Assembly (NCBI GenBank): GCA_003586115.2
Contig: QVOM02000025.1
Coordinates: forward strand, 82,069,137-82,133,136
Direction of reading: 5' to 3'
Length of the DNA: 64,000 bases
From: Salvator merianae
Lineage: Eukaryota > Chordata > Lepidosauria > Squamata > Teiidae
This document shows positions 26,901-33,363 of this stretch, one piece after another. The notes below the pieces were generated by a model, which was given only the letters and a program-made list of their open reading frames with translations, did no database searches and had not been told where the DNA came from. The position numbers and the translations under genes were made by a program. Each line of letters begins with the position of its first letter. Positions within the stretch are counted from its first letter, which is position 1.

Positions 26901-27220
26901 ATCTGAAAAACGAGTTTTCGTTTTGTAGCAAATATTTGCAAATGCAAAATATTTGATCGAATTTGCAAACGTCAATCGAATTTCGCAGATCTCTAATCTG
27001 CACACAATGTTTGGGAAAAATCAAAGTGTGTGAACGCAACATTTACTTAGATTTGCCTTTTTTCCTACTCCTACCCCGACTCCCTCTTTAGCACCTGAAG
27101 CAGCAACAAGAAGGTTTGAGCCACTTAATAAGTATCATAAAAGATGATCTGGAGGATATAAAGCTGATAGAGCATGGATTAAATGAGAGCATACTTATCC
27201 GAGGAGGCGTCTTCAGTTGA
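6246..27220 (+). CDS. NUP54: NUP54, nucleoporin p54 (whole gene, 13 coding exons)
   Basis: Nup54 is a subunit of the Nup62-Nup58-Nup54 complex, which lines the central channel of the nuclear pore and binds transport receptors through FG repeats. Coding exons: 6246-6300, 8967-9128, 13038-13121, 13629-13772, 14288-14514, 15854-16041, 19273-19469, 20348-20402, 21546-21639, 22279-22386, 24412-24531, 25280-25390, 27092-27220. All introns are GT-AG, phases agree, and the joined frame is 557 codons plus TGA. Residues 1 to about 150 are Gly/Phe-rich with FG dipeptides and a short Gln run. About 150-370 is the conserved alpha/beta part, with the family segments LLGDERDAILAKWNQLQAFW and VVERSPNGTSRRVPA. 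About 370-557 is helical and coiled coil, ending RGGVFS as in mammals. Human NUP54 is about 507 residues from memory; the excess is close to the 54 residues of exon 2. Identity rests on remembered family sequence, not on a search. Confidence 0.97.
6505..6755 (+). mobile_element. CR1-like 3' fragment in NUP54 intron 1
   Basis: Ends with GCTAGGCTAGATGGACTGCT and GGTCTGATCCAGCAGCACAG, the CR1 3' signature, then a degenerate TTATGTTA. The 5' part is diverged. Confidence 0.6.
6760..8966. other. Rest of NUP54 intron 1
   Basis: Mostly unique-looking DNA. At 7561-7577 and 7614-7630 a 17-base inverted repeat with one mismatch (CCCCATTTTGGGATG core) forms a hairpin. An open frame of 156 codons at 8044-8514 has no recognisable domain and is taken as chance. 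Confidence 0.5.
8967..9128 (+). CDS. NUP54: NUP54 coding exon 2, extra FG-rich exon
   Basis: 162 bases, phase 1 at both ends, so it adds 54 residues without shifting the frame. Acceptor is CACATCAG at 8959-8966, donor GTAGAG from 9129. The product has several FG, GFGG and FNFG motifs. Its opening (GFGGLETANSTASG) resembles that of exon 3 (GAFGGFGTANTTSG), which suggests an exon duplication. I know no equivalent in the human protein. It fits the gene in frame, but real use needs RNA evidence. Confidence 0.85.
9129..11160. other. NUP54 intron 2, 5' part
   Basis: AT-rich intronic DNA. I see no exon, RNA gene or clear mobile element here. Confidence 0.5.
11168..11560 (-). mobile_element. L2-type LINE 3' end
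   Basis: On the - strand it encodes the end of an L2-type ORF2 (APRLWNSLPPEMHHAPSLYM, FRKAVKMHLFALAFG). It then runs into the 3' UTR with CCTAAGATCTTTGGGTATAG and GGCGGGATAAAAATGCAAAT and an (AAAT)n tail. Similar ends recur at 28500-28650, 43870-44145 and 60371-60690. Confidence 0.8.
11890..12020 (+). mobile_element. CR1 LINE fragment
   Basis: GGTTAGACAAATTCATGGAT, GACAAGTGTATTAATGACTG and CTAGAATGGATACAGCACTG are CR1 3' phrases. Both ends are decayed. Confidence 0.6.
12021..13037. other. NUP54 intron 2, 3' part
   Basis: AT-rich intronic DNA, including an AATAAGGA-rich stretch at 12400-12470. Nothing else recognised. Confidence 0.45.
13038..13121 (+). CDS. NUP54: NUP54 coding exon 3 (FG region)
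   Basis: 84 bases, phase 1-1. It encodes GFGTANTTSGPTFSFSTPSN, which aligns with the mammalian GGFGTTSTTAG/FSFSAPTN segment. Acceptor TTTTTTCAG, donor GTAAGT. Confidence 0.93.
13290..13587 (+). mobile_element. Sauria-type SINE with (TTCC)n tail
   Basis: The tRNA-like head GTGAGCCAGTTTGGCCTTGG is followed by GACTCTTATCC and a B-box-like CAGTTCGAGTC. The middle has CCCACCTACCTCACAAGGTG, and the BovB-type tail reads GAAAAGCGGGGTACAAAAAC. It then has (TTCC)n and a C run. It ends about 40 bases before NUP54 exon 4. Confidence 0.8.
13629..13772 (+). CDS. NUP54: NUP54 coding exon 4 (FG/GTG repeats)
   Basis: 144 bases, phase 1-1. It encodes TQNKGFGFGTGFGT, then a GTGLGTGLGTGLGFGGF run and five glutamines, as in mammals. 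The acceptor TCTACTAG follows about 40 bases after the pyrimidine tail of a SINE. Donor GTAAGT. Confidence 0.96.
14288..14514 (+). CDS. NUP54: NUP54 coding exon 5
   Basis: 227 bases covering residues about 149-224. It links the FG region to the folded core with the highly conserved TASALSAPTLLGDERDAILA segment and ends NPFCRFK in phase 0. Donor GTAGGA. Confidence 0.96.
14606..14722. mobile_element. Short palindromic MITE
   Basis: Left arm TCTTCCAGATGCTCCTGAGT and right arm GGTTGGGAACCACTGATT belong to the widespread 'fold-back around TGGACTACAACTCCC' MITE of reptiles. A left-arm-like piece is at 14166-14225 and a further copy at 57605-57735. Confidence 0.5.
14732..14922. mobile_element. Fold-back MITE, family A, copy 1
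   Basis: The two arms are inverted copies. The left arm runs CAGCTGCGGCTAGCAGCTTT, then AAGCCTGGGTGTTTGCGTCC. The right arm ends CCCAGGCTTAAAGCTACTGG, then CTGCCGCTG. The arms meet in a centre where a GTACTGACCTGCTGAGGCAGTAC segment is itself palindromic. No target duplication was clear. Confidence 0.85.
14945..15495 (-). mobile_element. L1/Tx1-like LINE 3' fragment with (ATT)n
   Basis: On the - strand an open frame ends with LRFLDNLLLATKQMVATNWKS, resembling the C-terminus of L1-type ORF2 (a 'LLLAAK..IA..WKS' stretch). It is followed by non-coding sequence and an (AAT)n tail, seen as ATT repeats on + at 14948-14987. Clade assignment is tentative. Confidence 0.5.
15854..16041 (+). CDS. NUP54: NUP54 coding exon 6
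   Basis: 188 bases, residues about 225-287. It starts AVGYSCMPNNKDEDG and contains RSQQQQLVESLHK. It ends two bases into the Gln codon of PDDQ. Acceptor TTTTCCCAG, donor GTAAGT. Confidence 0.96.
16250..16665 (+). mobile_element. LINE C-terminal fragment, clade uncertain
   Basis: The frame VAHTLLRCHFYEEARATF resembles the end of a non-LTR ORF2 (a 'D..H.LL.C..Y...R' pattern). It is followed by a 170-base AT-rich 3' UTR ending GTACAAATAAATTC and (TATTC)n. Confidence 0.5.
17095..17835 (+). mobile_element. BovB (RTE) LINE fragment
   Basis: Encodes HIMRRPNSLENMVMLAKVEG and KRRRGWSASRWIDSVTTEMK, the well-known C-terminal block of BovB ORF2. The part at 17095-17480 matches in other frames (KVEE.SEK.GLKLN-like, then KLEACRLF-like), so the copy is frameshifted. 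The end has a VTKNQL-like stretch. Confidence 0.75.
18180..18690. repeat. Unclassified repeat-like, hairpin-rich segment
   Basis: GC-richer than the rest of the intron. CCAGTCCATG at 18420 and CATGGACTGG at 18455 can pair. Phrases such as ATGGTCCATACACTG and TGGCTTGTGG partly echo 1020-1360 and 35870-36080. No terminal repeats were resolved. Confidence 0.35.
18691..19272. other. End of NUP54 intron 6
   Basis: AT-rich intronic DNA with a short (CA)n tract at 19202-19220. No gene seen. Confidence 0.5.
19273..19469 (+). CDS. NUP54: NUP54 coding exon 7
   Basis: 197 bases, residues about 287-353. It encodes VVERSPNGTSRRVPA, EQANIKTQLQQLGVTL and ELSPAQIKQLLQNPPAG, all hallmarks of the Nup54 core domain. 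A (CA)n tract lies about 50 bases upstream of the acceptor. Donor GTACCG is weak. Confidence 0.96.
20348..20402 (+). CDS. NUP54: NUP54 coding exon 8
   Basis: A 55-base exon encoding VDPIIWEQAKVDNPDPEK. Acceptor CTCACAG, donor GTAAGT. Too short to call alone, but it fits phase and family sequence. Confidence 0.94.
20640..20712 (+). mobile_element. LINE/SINE 3' tail fragment
   Basis: GCCGCCCCGAGTCTTCGGAG, AGGGGCGGCATGTAAATCTA and (AATA)n form a 3' tail known from many squamate retroposons. Only the tail is present. Confidence 0.6.
20713..21545. other. NUP54 intron 8, 3' part
   Basis: AT-rich intronic DNA without recognised features. Confidence 0.45.
21546..21639 (+). CDS. NUP54: NUP54 coding exon 9
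   Basis: 94 bases encoding LIPVPMVGFKELLRRLKVQD and QMTKQHQTRLD, the entry to the helical C-terminal region. Donor GTGAGC. Confidence 0.95.
22279..22386 (+). CDS. NUP54: NUP54 coding exon 10 (coiled coil)
   Basis: 108 bases, phase 0-0, residues 403-438. It encodes IISEDISELQKNQ and AKIAQYKRKLMDLSHRTLQ, a heptad-like helix of the part that pairs with Nup62 and Nup58. Confidence 0.95.
22480..22995 (+). mobile_element. CR1 LINE 3' end in NUP54 intron 10
   Basis: Encodes the CR1 ORF2 C-terminus (VAVYKILHSLEKVDRVKFFS, HTTRTRGHSLKLMD, GKYFFTQK). The 3' UTR phrases CTACTAGAATGTATGCCTAG, GCTGGACTAGATGGGTCTGA and TCCTGTTATGTTCCTATATT follow. It is the best template here for the shorter CR1 copies. 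Confidence 0.9.
22996..24190. other. NUP54 intron 10, middle
   Basis: AT-rich intronic DNA. No exon or element recognised. Confidence 0.45.
24195..24345 (-). repeat. tRNA-derived SINE, minus strand
   Basis: Read on -, GGCAGTGGCCACGGAGCATT, TGCTTTACTTGCAGAAGGCT and CCAGGTTCAACCCCTGACAT give an A-box/B-box tRNA-like head of the same family as 1873-1950. Confidence 0.65.
24412..24531 (+). CDS. NUP54: NUP54 coding exon 11 (coiled coil)
   Basis: 120 bases, phase 0-0, residues 439-478. It encodes VLIKQEIQRKSGYAIQADEE and LNAPTQFK. Acceptor TTTTTGCAG, donor GTTAGT. Confidence 0.96.
24532..25279. other. NUP54 intron 11
   Basis: AT-rich intronic DNA; nothing recognised beyond a weak MITE scrap near 24550. 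Confidence 0.45.
25280..25390 (+). CDS. NUP54: NUP54 coding exon 12
   Basis: 111 bases, phase 0-0, residues 479-515. It encodes GRLNELMSQIRMQNHFGAVR and YYIDADLLQEIKQ. Donor GTAAGA. Confidence 0.96.
25391..26640. other. NUP54 intron 12, 5' part
   Basis: Intronic DNA with an A-rich end at 26460-26490 (ATGAATAAAATTTAATTTAAAA) that may be an old retroposon tail. No gene seen. Confidence 0.4.
26645..27000. mobile_element. MITE with GATGTGC-type ends
   Basis: Starts AGGGATATGCACTAATGAAA and ends GAATTTCGCAGATCTCTAAT. The right end reversed is AGAGATCTGCGAAATTC, so the ends are inverted repeats. A relative is at 43315-43622 (AGAGATGTGCAAAATTC ... GTGCACATCCCTT). Confidence 0.6.
27092..27220 (+). 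CDS. NUP54: NUP54 coding exon 13 (stop codon)
   Basis: 129 bases including TGA at 27218-27220. It encodes HLKQQQEGLSHLISIIKDDL and ends RGGVFS, the conserved Nup54 C-terminus. The first possible poly(A) signal is 91 bases downstream. Confidence 0.96.
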   Translation, partial: HLKQQQEGLSHLISIIKDDLEDIKLIEHGLNESILIRGGVFS

Positions 27221-27310
27221 TGGATTCATTCTCTTGTCCGGAGGTCTGTGGATCATCTTGGTTTCCTCTATATGACCAAAACTCACTAGATGTTTTTTTT
27301 TAAAAAAATC

Positions 27311-27316
27311 AATAAA
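27311..27316 (+). terminator. Candidate NUP54 poly(A) signal (proximal)
   Basis: AATAAA 91 bases after the NUP54 stop, followed by a GT-rich run from 27320. Further AATAAA signals are at 28774-28779 and 28961-28966, so longer 3' UTRs that include an L2-type LINE remnant are possible. Confidence 0.55.
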
Positions 27317-27539
27317 CCTTTGTGTAGATGGAGAGGACTCCAATGTTATTGGGGGGGTTCCCTCGATTTTTCAGCTTTTAATATCAAGAAAGTCTAGGCT
27401 CATAAAGATGTACTTCTTTTTAAGAGGAAGGAACCTTAGATTCATTGGACTTGTGACCTAAACTTACAATTCTGCAGTGTCAATTTTGTGGGCTTTTTTT
27501 CTTTTTACAGTGTTACAGTGGTTCCACTTCTACCTCCAA

Positions 27540-28650
27540 GGCTGATTCCAGAGGGTAGTTGTGGGAGATTCCTGCTCGTCATCCTGGGAACTCAGGTGTG
27601 GGGTTCCTCAGGGGTCGATCTTATCTCCCATGTTTTTCAATATCTATACGAAGCCACTGGGGGAGGTCATCGGGAGATTTGGAGTCAGAGGTCATCAATA
27701 TGCAGATGATATCCAGCTCTACATCTCTGTGCCGTCGGAATCAGGACAGGTGGTTGAAGTGCTGGACAGGTGCCTGGAAGCAGTTGAAGCTGAATCCAGA
27801 CAAGAGGGAGATAACTGTGTGTTGCACGGTCTTGGGTCCATGAATTTGGAAGGCAACTGACCCCGGGCTGCTCTGTCCTGGAAAGGACGGGTATGGAATC
27901 CGGGTGTACTCTTGGACTCTACGCTTACACTTGAAACTCAGGTGGAGGCGGTGGCCAAGAATGCATACCTCTAGCAATGGCTGCTTTGCCAGCTACAACC
28001 CCCCCTGGACAGAGATGATCTGGCCACAGTAATCCATGCTTTGGTAACTTCCAGATTGGATTACTGTAATGTGCTTTACATGGGGTTGCCCTTGAAGATA
28101 GTTCAGAAGCTGCAACTGGTGCAGAATGCAGCAGCAAGACTGCTGACTAGAATGACTGGCCGGATGCATATCATGCCAGTCTTAAAAGAGCTGCACTGGT
28201 TGCTAATTCGCTACCGAGCCCAATTCAAGGTGTTAACCTTAACCTATAAGGCCCTAAATGGCTTGGGCCCCAAAAACTTAAAGGAACGTCTTCTCCCATA
28301 TTGACCTACCCGTGCCTTAAGATCTGCAGATAAGGCCCTCCTGGTTGTACCACCATCTTCAATAGCTAAAGGGGTGGGCACCCAGGATAGGGCCTTTTCA
28401 GTAGTGGCCCCCAGACTGTGAAACACTCTTCCCGCTGAGGTGCATCAAGTTTCTTCACTTTACATCTTTAGGAGAGCAGTAAAGATGCACCTATTTACCC
28501 TTGCCTTTGCCTAAAAGTACAGCTTTCCCTCCCTACTTTTCAGGCTACTGCTTTATTGCCTGCCTTTTATGTTCTTTATTTTTTGTAATTGTTGTAATCC
28601 GCCCTAAGATCTTCGGGTATAGGGTGGGATAAAAATGCAAATAAATAAAT
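27540..28650 (+). mobile_element. L2-type LINE remnant downstream of NUP54
   Basis: Carries reverse transcriptase motifs in a broken frame: GVPQGSILSPMFFNIY near 27597 and QYADD near 27695. The L2-type C-terminal block follows (RLDYCNVLYMGLPLKIVQKL, QLVQNAAARLLTR, LKELHWLLIRYRAQFKVLTL). The 3' UTR ends with an (AAAT)n tail. Deletions and frameshifts make it inactive. It lies between the NUP54 stop and the distal poly(A) signals. Confidence 0.85.
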
Positions 28651-28960
28651 AAAATAAAGGATGCCCTTTTGGTATTGTAACCTTGAGAGAAAATACACTC
28701 CCCTGACCCAAAATAACAGTTGCTTTTTGTACATACCGCTCTTCGTTCAACCCATCCAGGCAGACTACCTACAAATAAAGCTTTGGGCCTTGTGTTTTAG
28801 AGGGGAAACAGTTGGGAGTGTGATGTGCTCTTTGTGACAGGTTGTAGAAATGCACGGTGGAAAGGCGATCGGCTTTGCTTTTTGACTATCGAAACCTGAA
28901 AGCTTATATTTTTATATTACTTCAACAGAATTTGAAAAATCCCTCGTCTTTCTAAGACGT

Positions 28961-28966
28961 AATAAA
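28961..28966 (+). terminator. Candidate NUP54 poly(A) signal (distal)
   Basis: AATAAA followed within 30-50 bases by T/GT-rich sequence. If used, the 3' UTR would be about 1.75 kb and contain the LINE remnant at 27540-28650. Confidence 0.4.
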
Positions 28967-28969
28967 ATC

Positions 28970-29975
28970 AACTCTTTTACTTTTGATGTCCTGCTGTCTG
29001 CTGTTTGTAATGATTTGGTAGCCTGGTAAATGCCTCCAGAGACTAACCAGGTAGTGGTTCCGTTTCTTCCTATGTGGCCAGTTAATCAGACAACTGTACT
29101 CTTTCTGTATTTACAAGCAGTTAAAAAAAACACCTCCAAGGCAGCTTAGAGATGGTTTGCAGGTGGGGACTGTTCACACGTCAGTTTGCCCCTCCCCTCC
29201 CATGAACATGCTAAGCTAGAAAAAGGTGGGTTGGAGATGGGATGAGAACACCAGGGCCACACACTATCATTTTAAAGCACTTCTGAGCCACTTCTTTTGA
29301 AATGCATGAACACAGGCTAAAAGCATGGTGCTTCCAAGGGTGTTGATTGCTGGTCAAAAACAGCAGCTGTGGCTGGATACTGAAATGAAATTGTGTTCTT
29401 TGTGCTTATGCTGCGGCTCTCATTTTGCTGACGACCAGAACTCAGTTCTCTAACTTCAGTCGGCCAGAAAGGAAAACAAGTAAAGCGACCATATGGCACA
29501 GATCACGTTTGTCTAGCTTCCAGTGAAGGTTAAACATCATGCATGAATTGTGCCATTGGAAGGCCTTTTCTAAAACGGCAAAAAAAGAGGGAATGCAGGT
29601 GTTTTGCCAAGTGAACGATGCAATCTATCTTTATTTTGCTAGCAGTCTGTCTGTGTTACACAAATCCAATCAAAACTCCAGCCTATTGCCTCTTTGCTCA
29701 AAGTTTTATGAAAATTGCTTAGCATGGAGACAAAAGTTTCAAGCGGTCGCCCCTCTTTTCTGTGAGCACGACATCAATGCTGATGGTGCAGGGTGAGGAT
29801 TTTGAAGCTGTGGAGTTGCTCTCCCTGAGACCCAAAGTAGGGGTTCTCAGTTCTTTAGTCCTGCGGCTGCATTAAACTTTTGGAAGGTTCTTTCTGCTTT
29901 TCCCATGAAAATGTGTACTGTAAAGAAATGACTAATCATTGACTCTTGTGGCAATTGGAAGCACTTGGTCTTATG
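28970..29975. other. Space between NUP54 and PPEF2
   Basis: Unique-looking DNA with no gene recognised. Confidence 0.45.
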
Positions 29976-30058
29976 CAGCGGCGGCCGGCAGCTTTAAGCC
30001 TGGGTATTTGGGTCCTGTGCGAAGCGCGCCATGGCGGTTCGCGGGGCCTCCATACTGC
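29976..30058 (+). mobile_element. Half of a family A fold-back MITE
   Basis: CAGCGGCGGCCGGCAGCTTT, AAGCCTGGGTATTTGGGTCC and CCATGGCGGTTCGCGGGGCC match the left arm of the family A elements. The right arm is missing. Confidence 0.75.
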
Positions 30059-30534
30059 CTCAACAGGTAGACCAAAACGTCCCCCAAAATGCTGCCCCCA
30101 GAGTCTCCCACGGCTAGGAACTTAAGCTCCTAGCTCTTCGAGGCCTCTATATCCAGCCTTGAAGCTTGCACGTGCTTCAAAGTCATGGTAGCGTGGCCTG
30201 GCCGGGTCTGGATCCTGCCCGTGCCTTTGTTCAGAATCGGTAGACCTGGCTGTTCCTGATCCACTGATTCTGAACAAGAGCAGGTCAGTGCAGAAATGGC
30301 TAAACGTAGAAGTTGAGTGGCAGTGGAGGTCAGGAGGCGGCAGGTGGCAGGCGGCGGCAGCAGTGGTAGGCATCAAGCTGCCACCACTGCCCGTACCATT
30401 CCTTCTTCCAGACCTCGTGGCACCCATGCCTACGCATTCCCAGTTCTATTTTCCATCTGTTACTTTAGAACTTGAATTTAAATTGTCATTTGGCAGAGAG
30501 AAAGAGAGAAAGATGCACGTTAACAAATCCAGTA

Positions 30535-30540
30535 TTTATT
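30535..30540 (-). terminator. Candidate PPEF2 poly(A) signal
   Basis: AATAAA on the - strand about 350 bases after the PPEF2 stop. It is the closest canonical signal I found downstream of the gene. Confidence 0.5.
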
Positions 30541-30888
30541 GTTCGGTGCACTGGAAAGCGGAAGAGAATGATCAAGGAAATATTGGCAGCCTAAGACTGA
30601 TGTTAGTGAGTTATCTGAAAGTTGGTTTGCATGCGTGTTTAGCCCAAGCTCTGAATCCATAATAATAGAAGCCGGTGTTGGAATGGAAGGAGTCAAAAGA
30701 AGTAATATGAAAATAAAAGCCAGACTTTGGGGACTTTGGCTAGGCTGCACTTTTTTTTTTTTTTGGTGCTTGGTTTGGAGGCACATTGTGAAAACGAAAG
30801 GTTAATCTAGTTGTAAAAGCTGCCCTGAGGGTGACGTCTCTGTGCAGGGTAGCATTCTGGATGCAGGAAAGTCCAGCTGCTCTCTTCA

Positions 30889-31070
30889 TCAGGAGTCGTG
30901 CTGCTTGGTGAGACGGAAGGCTTCAATGAATTCATTGAAATCGATGTTTCCGTCCTTGTTGAAATCTATGCTGCGGGCCAGATCCGTAATGCTCTCGTCT
31001 GAGATATCAATGTTCATGTGCGTGCTGAACAGCTTCCAGGTCTGGTGGAATTCTTCAAGAGAAATAAAGC
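30889..31070 (-). CDS. PPEF2: PPEF2 visible exon 15 (last EF-hand, stop)
   Basis: 182 bases including TGA. It encodes [20 protein letters not shown] and [17 protein letters not shown]. The loop [12 protein letters not shown] has ideal calcium ligands. The protein ends RLTKQHDS, shorter than the human tail. Confidence 0.96.
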
Positions 31071-33328
31071 CTGTGGCATGATGAGGCAAGCAAAAGAAAA
31101 TGGTTACTATGGTGCAAAAAGGGGATTAATGGAGAACCTGAGCAGTTGTGATGAGGCGCAAAATAAGAAGACCTTGGCTGTTTTTGCACTTACAACAGTA
31201 TAATGGTCTAATTAGCAGGGTTCGGGCTGGCCAGGATCAGGTATGGTGATGAGTATTCGCACTTTTCAGCAATGGAACAGTTTGTGAGCTGACCAGCAGG
31301 GGGAGCAATGCAAATGGGAATGCACTAGTTAGATAGCTGTGTCCAAAGCCAGAGGAGCTGCCTCCAGAGTTGTGTCTGAAACGGCTGCCAGGGTCCGAAC
31401 CTGGGTCTGAACTGTCTGACAGTACCTGCACAGCCCCACCGCCATTCCACACAAGGAAGTGGTGCAAACGCATCTTTCCTGATCTGCACCTGATCACACA
31501 AGTCAGCTTCCAGACTGAAATTTTCTTGACCAACACTGTTTGGCTTCAGGCGAGCATCAGGTGGGCTTCAGTAGGTTTCCAGTCAGCTGGGGCAATTTGC
31601 AGTTGCGAATGCTCCATACTAGGGAGTGTCTTGCAACATTCCTCTCGCTAAATGAGAACAGGCCCATTAAGTTAATGAAACGGATTGCTGACATTTTGGG
31701 ACCTGTGAGAATGTTTGAAGTTTTGAGAGCATGTTTGAGGGTGTCTTTTCTAGTTTTTTCTTCCAAATGAGGAGGGGAGGGCACTGGATCTTTAAGATCC
31801 AGCAGCAAGTTAGACTTCACAAGTGCCCAGGAAAATCATTGAGGCCCCACACCGACAGCCTCTATGATATAAAATCACTGCATGTACCTGAATGATCGGT
31901 GTCTATAATGTTGAAGATGGTCTCCAGGTTGGATAGGTTTCGGTAAATGTTCTCCAACAAGCTTGACTGTAGACGCTAAGATAAATCAGGACAGAATTGT
32001 CAATAAAACTGGGCTGCAGATAAAACCGCACACTATTTTCAAACTGCCTAGCAAATAACATAAGCTTAGAACATAAGAGGAACCCTGCTGGATTGGGCCA
32101 CATCCTATCTAGTCCAGCATCCTGTTTCACAACGTGGCCCACCAATTGCTTCTGGGCATCTAAAGCAGAAGACAAAGGCAAAATCTTCACCTGCTCTTGA
32201 TTCTCTGCAAATGGCCTTTAGAGACATCCTGCCTGCCTTTTCAGCCTGTGGGTGGTACCTGGGCATCCATTCTAGTAGCCATTGATACACCTGCCTCCAT
32301 GAATCTGTCCAAACCATTCTTAAAGCTTTCCAGGCTGATTGCTATCACCACCTCTTCTGGTAGTAAATTCCATAGACCGATGACCCTCTAGGTGAAAAAA
32401 TACTTCCCCGTGTCGGTCCTAACACTCCCGCCAAGCAGAGGAAACAACAACTTTAAAATCATAGAGATGCTATTAATCCTAATTGTGTCGACTGTACTTT
32501 GCTTTATTCTGCCGCATTTAATGGCCCACACCCAACTTAGATATTATTTTAAAAAACAACAATGAAAGCACTAATCAAAAAACAGCCAACTTACACAAGG
32601 TATCTAGTCCTGATTGCCTAGGTCGGGGAAGGGCTATGGACTTCCTTGGGCCATAGGACACATATCTGAAGGCAGGCAGAAGGAATCTTTTTCTTTGCCC
32701 ATAAAACTTTATGGTTGACTAGAGTATGAACTAAAACTTCTATCGGCCTGTAGGGCGAAGCTGGCTGAGAATGATGGGAGCTTCAGCCAGCCCTGCTCTG
32801 AGAAACAGTCATATTCATTCTGCCATAGCAGATTTTCAAAGGGAAACATCCATGTGAATTCTTAGGCACTATTGAATGCTTCTAAGAATCTGCAGAATCT
32901 CCTTCCTTGCTGCCTCGAAGGCTTGTGCACACTGGCTCTGCCCCACACCAGTAATATACCAAATAATCTTGGCTTGGGAAAGGAAAGGATTTGCTCCCTT
33001 TCAGAACTTTTCATGTATTTTTCAGCCATTCAGAAACCACCCATGGACGTTTGCTACTATTGAAAATTTCAACAAGCATTCTGGCCTATTAGCCTTTTCT
33101 TGCCCTTATTTCCAACAGTGGCCCGTGCCTTTAAGGGCGGGTGTTTGCGCGAGTGCCATGGCCGTTTGCGGGGCCTCCGGGCCTCCGTAGTGACACAGCA
33201 GGTCGGTAGGCGACCTGCTGTGTCACTACGGAGGCCCCACGAACGGCCATGGCACTCACGCGAACACCCACCCTTAAAGGCACGGGGTGCTGCTGCTTAT
33301 TTCTCTCTGACTGACAACAATATGTGTG

Positions 33329-33363
<35 letters not shown>

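Noticed and set aside
27488..28304. Reverse-transcriptase-like frames after NUP54
   Set aside because: Frames are broken and match L2-type LINE motifs, so it is annotated as a mobile element, not a gene.
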